17,834 nucleotides of DNA from Oscillospiraceae bacterium (GTDB lineage Bacteria; Bacillota; Clostridia; Oscillospirales; Ruminococcaceae), in assembly GCA_016296485.1 (NCBI GenBank), contig JAEDJF010000024.1, positions 1-17,834 of the forward strand. The letters run 5' to 3'. This document shows positions 6,389 through 13,291 of the stretch, in pieces. The first letter of the stretch is position 1, and every line of letters begins with the position of its first letter. Made by a program: the position numbers and the translations under genes. The notes under the pieces were generated by a model that searched no databases, was not told the origin of the DNA, and saw only the letters and a program-made list of their open reading frames with translations.

Positions 6389-7177
6389 ATGGATATAGAT
6401 AAAAGAGCTAAGCGGGAAGAAACCCGCGAAAACGAAGCGGACAGGGACAAAATCGCCGGTCGCAACGCCGTAATCGAGGCGCTGCGCTCCGGGCGTGAAA
6501 TAGACAGAATTCTGGTGGCAAAGGGCTGTACCGGGCTTGGAAAACTCTACGCGATGGCAAAGGAAGCCGGTGTTCCGGTAAAAGAGGTAGCTCCGGTAAA
6601 AATCGACGAACTTGCCGCCGGAGCCAACGCCCAGGGCGTTTTGGCTTACGCCGCAGCGCACAGCTACGCTACTCTTGACGACGTTTTCGCGAAAGCGGCG
6701 GAAAAGGGCGAAGCTCCCTTCGTCATAATTACCGACGGGCTCGAGGACGGACACAACCTCGGCGCTATAATAAGGACCGCTGAATGCTGCGGCGCCCACG
6801 GGGTAATAATCCCAAGGAGGAGAAGCGTCGGGCTAAACTACGTCGTTGCGAAAACCAGCGCCGGCGCCGTCGAGTATATGCCCGTTGTGAGGGTTGCGAA
6901 CATCGCTCAAACCATGGAGGAGCTCAAGGAGCGCGGAGTTTGGATTTTCGGCGCAGATATGGACGGCGAGCCTCTTTGGAACGCCGATTTCGGCGGAGCC
7001 GTGGGGCTTGTCGTCGGAGCGGAGGGCGAGGGCGTAAGCCGCCTTGTAAAAGAAAAATGCGACTTCGTCGTTTCGCTTCCGATGCGGGGGAAAATTGAAT
7101 CGCTTAACGCTTCGGTGGCGGCCTCGGTAATGATGTACGAGGTTTGCCGCCAGCGTCTCGGGATAAAGGCAAGATAA
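6389..7177 (+). CDS. rlmB: 23S rRNA (guanosine-2'-O-)-methyltransferase RlmB-like (SpoU/TrmH family)
   Basis: A 262-residue SPOUT-class RNA methyltransferase. Residues 22-90 form the L30e-like RNA-binding domain (AGRNAVIEALRSG, then ANAQGVLAY). The knotted SAM domain carries motif 1 DGLEDGHNLGAIIRTA (116-131), motif 2 LVVGAEGEGVSRLV (207-220) and motif 3 SLPMRGKIESLNASVAASV (229-247). RlmB methylates the 2'-OH of G2251 in 23S rRNA. Other TrmH-family enzymes share these motifs, so the exact nucleotide is inferred. The first 20 residues are charged and probably disordered. The ATG follows padR by four bases with AAGGA inside the padR end, so the two are translated from one message. Confidence 0.88.
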   Translation: MDIDKRAKREETRENEADRDKIAGRNAVIEALRSGREIDRILVAKGCTGLGKLYAMAKEAGVPVKEVAPVKIDELAAGANAQGVLAYAAAHSYATLDDVFAKAAEKGEAPFVIITDGLEDGHNLGAIIRTAECCGAHGVIIPRRRSVGLNYVVAKTSAGAVEYMPVVRVANIAQTMEELKERGVWIFGADMDGEPLWNADFGGAVGLVVGAEGEGVSRLVKEKCDFVVSLPMRGKIESLNASVAASVMMYEVCRQRLGIKAR

Positions 7178-7210
7178 ACTGACGCCGAGTTTCAGGGGAA
7201 GGAGAAAGAA

Positions 7211-9835
7211 ATGGCAAACAGCGGATATTCAGTTGACGACATCCTTGAAGAGATAAGACGTAAAAAACAGAAAGAAGCCTCCGGCGAAATGTATAAAGCG
7301 GAGGCTGAGCCTATAAAAAAACAGCCGGAGAAACAGGGCGACTTTTTTGAAATGCGGGAGAAAAAGGAAGCCCAGCCTGAGCAAAAACCGGCGCAGGCGC
7401 CGACCTATACGAAGAAATTTAACAGCGAGCCCATAACCACCAGGACGATACAGGTGGACGACACCCTTTCACAGTATTTCGGTCCGACGGAGTGGAAAAA
7501 CGGAAAGAAACCCAAGGACAAAAAGGACGGTTTTTCCGCGAAAGTGAACACCGTTCCCGCCCACGACACGAAGAAAGACCAGCCGGCGGAGCCCGCTAAA
7601 GAGAAAGTCGATGGCTTTGTCCCGAAGGATATGTCCTCCCGCTTCGGAACGAGCGGCGGGGAAAGACCCGAAAGGGGCTTTGAACACAGCGTCGTAGCCC
7701 CCGAGCCGAAACCGGCGGAGGAGAGAAAAGAACCCGCTTCCGAGCCTGCGGTTAAAACAGAAGAAAGCCGCAAAGGCGAAGAGCGCTTCCGCACCGGGAT
7801 ACACGGCTTCGGCGAAATAAGAAATTCCCATGAGGAAGCGCCGAAGGAGGAACACTCCGAAGCGCCGAAGCCCGCCGACGACCTTACCGCCGCCGCCAAC
7901 AGGGATCTTTACAAAGAGTTCACCGAGAAGCGCCGGGACAAGGTGGAGGAATTTATGAAACAGGTGGCGGAGCCCACCAGCCAGGAGATCCGTGTTCCGG
8001 AAATTCCGGCGGCGGAGCCCGTTGTAAATAAATTCTCCGAAAAAGCCAACAGCGAAATTGCCCGGGAGCTCGTGGGTGAGATGCACGAGCCGGAGGACGA
8101 CGACCCGGAGGATTACGAGGACCCTTCACAGAAAGAGGCGGTCCAGAAAAACCTTTCGACCCAGCGCTTGAGCCTCATAATTCGTAGCATCGTGCTCTTC
8201 GTGCTCTTTGTGGCGTCCATGGTGCTTTGCCTTTCGCCCGTTCTCGGGTACCAGCTTCCGGAGGCCATCGCTTTCTCAAAATCCGGAATGGTTTTCCCGA
8301 TAATAAATCTTGCAATCGTCTGTGTGGCGGCGCTTGCCTGCCACGTGACCGTCGGCGGGGGCCTAATTTCCCTCGTCCGTTTCCGGGCGGGGAACGACAC
8401 CTTTGCCGCCTGTTCGATAATCGGTGCGGCGGCTCTCGGCGTATCGTTTGTCATTGACCCGTCCGCAATGTCCTCCGGCGGGGAGAATCTTTTCTTCCCG
8501 ATAACGATACTCGGGCTTTTCTTCAACACTCTCGGAAAGCTGCTTTCCGCAACGAGAATTAAAGATAACTTTGAGGTTCTTACCTCCGGCGGACAAAAGT
8601 CCGCCCTCCTCCCGGTCCATAACCGGGACCTTGCCCGGGAGCTCACCGGTCAGCGCGACGAGATACCGCGTTTTTGCACCAGCGCAAAAACGAAGTTCTT
8701 CACCCGGTTCCTTGAGCTTTCCTACCGCGACGACGCGACGGAGAGCATCGCGAGAATCGTTTCGCCCATCGTTTTCCTCTGCTCAATTCTTGTCGGCGTA
8801 ATCGCCTTCCTCCTCACCGGAAAGGTTTCCGACGCAATAGTCGGCTTCGCGGCTATACTTTGCATAGCTTCGCCTTTTTCTGCCACCATCGCCGGGGCGC
8901 TTCCTGTTTATCGCTCCTGCAAAGCCCTCAATGAGCAGGGCAGCGTGATGGCGGGCGGCTATACCGCCGAAACCTTTGCCGAGACGGACTCCGTCCTTCT
9001 CGACGTGGAACAGCTTTTCCCGGACGGCAGCATTATTCTCCACGGAATAAAGACTTTTGCCCAGGGGAGAATCGACGAGGCGATTCTCGACGCCGCTTCA
9101 GTAATCTGCAGCACCAAGAGCACCATCGGAAGCATCTTCCTCAACGTTGTCCAGGGCGACAGAAAACTGCTTAAGCCCGTGGACTCGATAATTTATGAGG
9201 ACGGAATGGGGCTTTCCGCCTGGGTCGGTGGAAAGCGCGTGCTCATCGGCAACCGGGAGCTTATGATAAACCACGGTGTCGATATTCCCTCCCACGACTA
9301 CGAGAACAAATATGTCGGCGTCGGCAAGGATATTCTCTATCTTGCCAACAGCGGCGAGCTCACCGCGATGTTCGTGCTCAGCTACCACGCCGACAAGGAG
9401 GTTTACCGCTCCCTCGGAATAATGGCGGGACGGGGCGTGCGCCTTGTAATCAACTGCAGCGACCCCAACATCACCACCGAAAAACTCAGCGACCTTTTCG
9501 CTTATCCCGAAAGCCAGCTCAAGCTGCTTTCCTCGAAATATCAGCAGAAATGCGCCGAACTCACCGAGGAGAGGGACAAGGCTCCCGCGGCGGCGGTTTA
9601 CGACGGAAGCCTTTCGGCTCTTTCCGACCTTCTGAACTGCTGCGGAATTATCCGTCAGTCCTCCTTTGCGGCGGCGCTTCTCGAAATGATAGGTATAGTC
9701 CTCGGCTTCGTGCTTGTGACCTTCTTCCTTTTCAGCGGAAACATAAGCAGCCTTGGAATGTACGTGATTCTCGGCTTCCAGCTTTTCTGGGTGGCGGCGG
9801 TTTCCCTCGTCATTATGCTGAGAAAGAAAATCTGA
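7211..9835 (+). CDS. Degenerate P1B-type ATPase-like membrane protein (pseudo-ATPase) with long disordered N-terminus
   Basis: An 874-residue protein. Residues 1-320 are rich in K, E and P with no hydrophobic segment, opening with YSVDDILEEIRRKK. Membrane segments lie at about 322-345, 360-385, 397-415, 427-447, 518-537, 543-567 and twice near 820-870, the eight-helix P1B pattern. P555 and D598 are 43 residues apart, exactly as from the CPC proline to the DKTGT aspartate in CopA-type pumps, and G577 matches the conserved Gly between them. CPC is replaced by S-P-F and DKTGT by D-V-E-Q-L. No HP dipeptide lies in the nucleotide domain. TGD becomes C749-S-D-P and GDGxND becomes Y797-D-G-S-L-S. 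The stretch DGMGLSAWVGGKRVLIGN (664-681) keeps the GxG nucleotide-domain strand. Pump activity is therefore unlikely; a structural or sensory role is inferred. AAGGAG lies six bases before the ATG, third in the padR operon. Confidence 0.82.
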   Translation: MANSGYSVDDILEEIRRKKQKEASGEMYKAEAEPIKKQPEKQGDFFEMREKKEAQPEQKPAQAPTYTKKFNSEPITTRTIQVDDTLSQYFGPTEWKNGKKPKDKKDGFSAKVNTVPAHDTKKDQPAEPAKEKVDGFVPKDMSSRFGTSGGERPERGFEHSVVAPEPKPAEERKEPASEPAVKTEESRKGEERFRTGIHGFGEIRNSHEEAPKEEHSEAPKPADDLTAAANRDLYKEFTEKRRDKVEEFMKQVAEPTSQEIRVPEIPAAEPVVNKFSEKANSEIARELVGEMHEPEDDDPEDYEDPSQKEAVQKNLSTQRLSLIIRSIVLFVLFVASMVLCLSPVLGYQLPEAIAFSKSGMVFPIINLAIVCVAALACHVTVGGGLISLVRFRAGNDTFAACSIIGAAALGVSFVIDPSAMSSGGENLFFPITILGLFFNTLGKLLSATRIKDNFEVLTSGGQKSALLPVHNRDLARELTGQRDEIPRFCTSAKTKFFTRFLELSYRDDATESIARIVSPIVFLCSILVGVIAFLLTGKVSDAIVGFAAILCIASPFSATIAGALPVYRSCKALNEQGSVMAGGYTAETFAETDSVLLDVEQLFPDGSIILHGIKTFAQGRIDEAILDAASVICSTKSTIGSIFLNVVQGDRKLLKPVDSIIYEDGMGLSAWVGGKRVLIGNRELMINHGVDIPSHDYENKYVGVGKDILYLANSGELTAMFVLSYHADKEVYRSLGIMAGRGVRLVINCSDPNITTEKLSDLFAYPESQLKLLSSKYQQKCAELTEERDKAPAAAVYDGSLSALSDLLNCCGIIRQSSFAAALLEMIGIVLGFVLVTFFLFSGNISSLGMYVILGFQLFWVAAVSLVIMLRKKI

Positions 9836-9872
9836 TTACATCTTTCTCTATATCTTTTTCCTTTCCAAAGGG

Positions 9873-9909
9873 CGAAGCCCCGGCGTATGCCGGGGCTTCG
9901 TTCTTTTTT
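9873..9909 (+). terminator. Intrinsic terminator of the padR-rlmB-pseudo-ATPase operon
   Basis: A 12-bp perfect stem, CGAAGCCCCGGC (9873-9884) with GCCGGGGCTTCG (9889-9900), has a 4-base loop and a following T-rich run. Confidence 0.93.
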
Positions 9910-9940
9910 ATAAAATCCATTTTCCGCCGCAAAAAACCTC

Positions 9941-9969
9941 TTGCAAGAAAAGACGAAATAGTATATCAT
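9941..9969 (+). promoter_or_regulatory. Promoter of the pseudokinase gene
   Basis: TTGCAA (9941-9946) and TATCAT (9964-9969) are 17 bases apart, giving a leader of about 78 bases. With the terminator just upstream, it makes the pseudokinase a separate transcription unit. Confidence 0.6.
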
Positions 9970-10037
9970 ATAAAATGTATAATTATATGTGCAAAAATAC
10001 CCGTCTTAATTAAAGGCGGCGAACATATATAAGTCTT

Positions 10038-10046
10038 TAAGGAGGT
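10038..10046 (+). promoter_or_regulatory. Ribosome binding site that fixes the pseudokinase TTG start
   Basis: TAAGGAGGT is a perfect Shine-Dalgarno ending seven bases before TTG at 10054. The next in-frame ATG (10081) would remove the first zinc-ribbon cysteine. Confidence 0.85.
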
Positions 10047-10053
10047 AGTTATT

Positions 10054-11775
10054 TTGCTTACAGAAGAACGCTATCTTTGCATGGGCTGTATGTCAAGACT
10101 TGACGAAAACGGTAAGTGCCACTGCGGCTATGACGAAAACGAACCAGAGGAGGAATTTTGCCTTCCTGTAAGGTCGGTCGTCGGCGAAAGATATCTTGTG
10201 GGCCGCGTCAGTAAAATAAACGGCGAAGGAATCATTTACATAGGATTCGACAGAGAAAACGAGGAAAAAGTTTTTATCCACGAGTTTATGCCTCAAAAAA
10301 TCGCCCGGAGAAACGAGCTCACCGGGGAGGTGGCTCCCGTGCCCGGGCTCGAGGCGGAGTATAAAACCCTGATGACGGATTTTTTCGATCTTTTCGACGC
10401 CCTTCGCAATTTCCGCCATACGGTAAATCTTTTTCCCATTTCGGATATAGTCCGGGATAAGAATACGGTTTACGCAGTCACTAAATTCATAAAAACCATT
10501 TCCTACGGCGATTACCTTGCCCATAACGGCGGAGAGTTCACCTGGCCCCAGGTGAAAAAGCTCTTTATGCCTCTTTTTACGACCCTCACCTATCTTCACG
10601 GTAATGGTTTTGTTCACCGCGGCATCTCGCCGGAGAGCATAAGGGTCAACGCCAAGGGACAGCTTTTGCTCTGCGGCTTCGGAACCGCTTCGGTATATAC
10701 CAAAAACTCCACCATCGACGCGAGCCTTTCCGCAGGCTATTCCGCCCCGGAGCAGTACTCCGAATCAAGCTGGCAGGGAGAGTGGACGGACGTTTATGCC
10801 GTCGCGGCGGTGCTCTATAAATCCCTTACTGGAACCCTTCCGGTTTCGGCTGACCTTCGTAGAAGCGCGGACAATCTCTGTGCTCCCGAGGAGCTTGACC
10901 ACAATCTTCCGTCCAACGTTTCCGACGCGATTATGAACGCAATGCGCGTGTCCGTTGAGGACAGAACGAAATCAATAGACGAATTTACCGCAGAGCTTCT
11001 TGAATCAACCAGCTCCAATACGAAGCACTATGACCTCAAGACCGACGGGGAGGATTTCTTTAAAAAAGTCTCCGAGGAGACGAAGAAACCCGTTGAGCAT
11101 GAGGAAACCAGGCGCAGAAAAAGAAGAGTTCCCTGGGGCTTTGTGGCGTGTCTCGTTTTCGTTGCGCTTCTCATCGGATTTGTGGCGTTCCTCTTCCGCT
11201 TCCCCGAGACCCTGGGCTTCGGAAGCCGCCACGAGTCTTCGGAATCTTCAACGAGCACGGAGGATATTTCCGACGTTGAGCAGGGCGACTACACGATAGC
11301 GGTGCCTAACTTCGTCGGAAGAAAACGCGAAAACGTCGAGGGCAACTCACAGTATTCCCAGTTCACTCTCGTTTTTGAGGAGGAGCACAACCCCTCCTAT
11401 ACCGAAGGTATGATTTTTGAGCAGTCCGTAAATTACCGCACCCAGGTCGAAGAGGGAGCGCAAATCGTGCTCAAAGTAAGCCTTGGACCGGAAACTGTGC
11501 CGATGCCCCTTTGCACCGGAAGAACCCTTGAGGAAGTTACCGCCGAGCTTAACGCTGCGGGTATCAGTTTCCAGGCTGTTCCGAATTTCAGCACCGAGTA
11601 CGAATATAACGTGGTCTATGAGCAGTCCATAGCGGCGGGAGAGCCCGTCGCCATTGGCAACACGATGACCAAAGTGTATATCTATTACGGAGCACAGGAG
11701 AGAAACGACACCTCCGTGAGCATCGGCGGAAGCTACGACGATGACGAGGGAAAAATAGTTATCGGCGGACATTAA
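10054..11775 (+). CDS. Zinc-ribbon / kinase-fold / TM / PASTA protein lacking catalytic residues (pseudokinase)
   Basis: A 573-residue single-pass membrane protein. An N-terminal zinc ribbon (C9, C12, C22, C24) precedes a Ser/Thr-kinase fold (about 44-325). The fold keeps family landmarks: the IHEFMPQKIARR strand (75-86, normally IKE..P), AGYSAPEQY and WTDVYAVAAVLYKSLTG. The VAIK lysine is H76, HRD is H188-R189-G190, the catalytic asparagine is S195 and DFG is G208-F-G. The glycine-rich loop reads INGEGIIY. All residues needed for phosphotransfer are thus missing. A basic stretch RRRKRR precedes a TM helix (360-381). Outside are a Ser-rich linker and two PASTA repeats (about 413-480 and 482-550). 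PASTA domains bind peptidoglycan fragments or lipid II, so a wall-sensing or scaffolding role is likely but inferred. Monocistronic, TTG start. Confidence 0.9.
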   Translation: MLTEERYLCMGCMSRLDENGKCHCGYDENEPEEEFCLPVRSVVGERYLVGRVSKINGEGIIYIGFDRENEEKVFIHEFMPQKIARRNELTGEVAPVPGLEAEYKTLMTDFFDLFDALRNFRHTVNLFPISDIVRDKNTVYAVTKFIKTISYGDYLAHNGGEFTWPQVKKLFMPLFTTLTYLHGNGFVHRGISPESIRVNAKGQLLLCGFGTASVYTKNSTIDASLSAGYSAPEQYSESSWQGEWTDVYAVAAVLYKSLTGTLPVSADLRRSADNLCAPEELDHNLPSNVSDAIMNAMRVSVEDRTKSIDEFTAELLESTSSNTKHYDLKTDGEDFFKKVSEETKKPVEHEETRRRKRRVPWGFVACLVFVALLIGFVAFLFRFPETLGFGSRHESSESSTSTEDISDVEQGDYTIAVPNFVGRKRENVEGNSQYSQFTLVFEEEHNPSYTEGMIFEQSVNYRTQVEEGAQIVLKVSLGPETVPMPLCTGRTLEEVTAELNAAGISFQAVPNFSTEYEYNVVYEQSIAAGEPVAIGNTMTKVYIYYGAQERNDTSVSIGGSYDDDEGKIVIGGH

Positions 11776-11785
11776 AAAAAAACTT

Positions 11786-11821
11786 AAAAAAGCGCTTCAC
11801 AAACCGTGAAGCGCTTTTTTT
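11786..11821 (+). terminator. Intrinsic terminator of the pseudokinase gene
   Basis: Stem AGCGCTTCAC (11791-11800) with GTGAAGCGCT (11806-11815), extended by A:T pairs, has a 5-base loop and a T-run. It begins about 10 bases after the stop codon. Confidence 0.93.
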
Positions 11822-11841
11822 ATAAAAATCAAGTAAACCTC

Positions 11842-11870
11842 TTGACGGCTAATAATTATTAGCTTATAAT
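11842..11870 (+). promoter_or_regulatory. Promoter of the tetR - flavoprotein operon
   Basis: TTGACG (11842-11847) and perfect TATAAT (11865-11870) have a 17-base spacer, and that spacer is almost entirely an operator palindrome. The gene starts 40 bases downstream. Confidence 0.88.
11848..11863. promoter_or_regulatory. Operator 1 (TetR binding site candidate)
   Basis: GCTAATAATTATTAGC is a perfect 16-bp palindrome filling positions 1-16 of the 17-base promoter spacer, so a bound repressor would block RNA polymerase. Confidence 0.75.
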
Positions 11871-11877
11871 GAAATAA

Positions 11878-11893
11878 GCTAATACATATTAGC
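11878..11893. promoter_or_regulatory. Operator 2 (TetR binding site candidate)
   Basis: GCTAATACATATTAGC is the same palindrome with one off-symmetry base pair. It starts exactly 30 bases after operator 1, about three helical turns, and covers the transcription start and early leader. Confidence 0.72.
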
Positions 11894-11909
11894 CGAGGGA
11901 GGGCTGACA

Positions 11910-12533
11910 GTGACAACAAAACAAAAAATTTTGAGCCGGGCGCTGACTTTGTTTGCGGAAAAAGGGTACAGCGCCGTGCGCGTTGAAGATATTGCCAAAG
12001 AGGTCGGAGTCAAGGCTCCGTCGCTTTATAAGCACTATAAAAGCAAAGAGGATATTTTTAACGCCATTCTCAATGAGATGGAGAAAGATTACGAAAACCA
12101 AGCGGCGGCTTTGAAAATGGACGGCGAAAACGCCGAAAAAGATACGAAGGTATTTTCGGCGGTTTCGGAGGACGGGCTTGTAAAAATGGGAAAGGAGCTG
12201 TTCCTGTACTTTCTGCACGACGACTGCGTCAGTAAATTCAGAAAAATGCTCACCGTTGAGCAGTCCAAAAATCCCGAGCTTGGGCTCATGTTTTCAAAGC
12301 GTTACGCCGACGACCCGCTGTCGTATCAGGCGGCGATTTTTGCGGGTCTTTCGACCGGGGGATTTCTGAGAGTGGAGGAACCGGATATTATGGCGCTGCA
12401 GTTTTATTCGCCGATTTATCTTTTGCTGACGATTTGCGACCGCCAGCCGGAAAGAGAAAATGAAGCTTTGAGCACGCTTGAGCACCATATAAGACAATTT
12501 AACAGGCTTTACAGCAAGGAGGGTGCTCAATGA
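11910..12533 (+). CDS. TetR/AcrR-family transcriptional regulator
   Basis: A 207-residue repressor. The N-terminal helix-turn-helix is TKQKILSRALTLFAEKGYSAVRVEDIAKEVGVKAPSLYKHYKSKEDIFNAI, about residues 3-53, with the typical KAPSLYKHYKSKEDIF recognition region. The C-terminal ligand-binding domain is not assignable to a known ligand. The GTG start at 11910 follows GAGGGAGGG by about six bases. The stop overlaps the ATG of the flavoprotein gene (ATGA), so the two are translationally coupled. The two 16-bp palindromes in its own promoter point to autorepression, with the flavoprotein as the regulated product; the inducer may be an electrophile or a quinone-like compound, which is a guess. Confidence 0.92.
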   Translation: MTTKQKILSRALTLFAEKGYSAVRVEDIAKEVGVKAPSLYKHYKSKEDIFNAILNEMEKDYENQAAALKMDGENAEKDTKVFSAVSEDGLVKMGKELFLYFLHDDCVSKFRKMLTVEQSKNPELGLMFSKRYADDPLSYQAAIFAGLSTGGFLRVEEPDIMALQFYSPIYLLLTICDRQPERENEALSTLEHHIRQFNRLYSKEGAQ

Positions 12534-13234
12534 AAATCGTGCTCATACACGGACAGAATCACAAGGGAAGTTCTTATCATATAGGGAGAATGTTTGCGGA
12601 AAAAATAGGGACGAAGGACGATATATCCGAATTTTTTCTCCCGGGAGCCCTCAATCATTTCTGCCTCGGCTGTTACCGCTGCATAGAAAATGAGGAGGAC
12701 TGCCCATTCTATGCTCAAAAAAGAGCGATAATGGAAGAAGTTGAAAAGGCGGATATTTTGATTTTTACAACCCCCACCTACTGCCTTCACGCCTCTGCGC
12801 CGATGAAAGCTTTTATGGACCTAACCTTTACGTACTGGATGTCCCATAAGCCCCGCCGGGAAATGTTTGAAAAAAGAGCGATAGTGGTATCCACCGCCGC
12901 AGGCAAGGGTGCGAAATCCGCAGTAAAGGATATTTCGGATACGCTTTTCTACTGGGGTGTTCCCGTTGTAAAACGCTACGGAATCGCCGTCCAGGCGATG
13001 AACTGGGAGCAGGTGAATCCGGAGAAAAAGAGAAAAATCGAAACGGACGCCGAAAAAATGGCTGATTCGCTGTTAAAGAAAAAGCCGAAACCGGGAATAA
13101 GAACTAAGTTTATGTTCAGCTTAATGCGAATGATGCAGATAAAAAACTGGGGCGCTTCGCCCACGGAAAAAGAGTATTGGAACGAAAAGGGCTGGCTCGG
13201 GAAAAGCCGCCCCTGGGACTCTGAAAACGAATAA
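12530..13234 (+). CDS. Iron-sulfur flavoprotein-like NAD(P)H-dependent reductase (flavodoxin fold)
   Basis: A 234-residue flavodoxin-fold protein. The N-terminal strand and loop MKIVLIHGQNHKGSSY (1-16) form the FMN phosphate site, and TPTYCLHASAPMKAFMD (81-97) contacts the isoalloxazine ring. Between them C45-x2-C48-x2-C51-x6-C58 matches the CX2CX2CX4-7C pattern that holds a 4Fe-4S cluster in iron-sulfur flavoproteins (Isf). Such proteins reduce O2, peroxide, quinones or other acceptors; the substrate here is unknown. The C-terminal 50 residues are basic and lack a recognised domain. AAGGAGGGT precedes the ATG, which overlaps the tetR stop. A terminator directly follows the stop. Confidence 0.83.
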   Translation: MKIVLIHGQNHKGSSYHIGRMFAEKIGTKDDISEFFLPGALNHFCLGCYRCIENEEDCPFYAQKRAIMEEVEKADILIFTTPTYCLHASAPMKAFMDLTFTYWMSHKPRREMFEKRAIVVSTAAGKGAKSAVKDISDTLFYWGVPVVKRYGIAVQAMNWEQVNPEKKRKIETDAEKMADSLLKKKPKPGIRTKFMFSLMRMMQIKNWGASPTEKEYWNEKGWLGKSRPWDSENE

Positions 13235-13273
13235 AAAATCCCTTCCCGCCGCAATGCGCCGGGAAGGGATTTT
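13235..13273. terminator. Bidirectional terminator between convergent genes
   Basis: A 14-bp stem (AAAATCCCTTCCCG at 13235-13248 with CGGGAAGGGATTTT at 13260-13273) is flanked by A-runs on the left and T-runs on the right, so it works for the flavoprotein gene (+) and the aspartate kinase gene (-). Confidence 0.92.
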
Positions 13274-13291
13274 CTGTTTTGCGGAAAAGCT

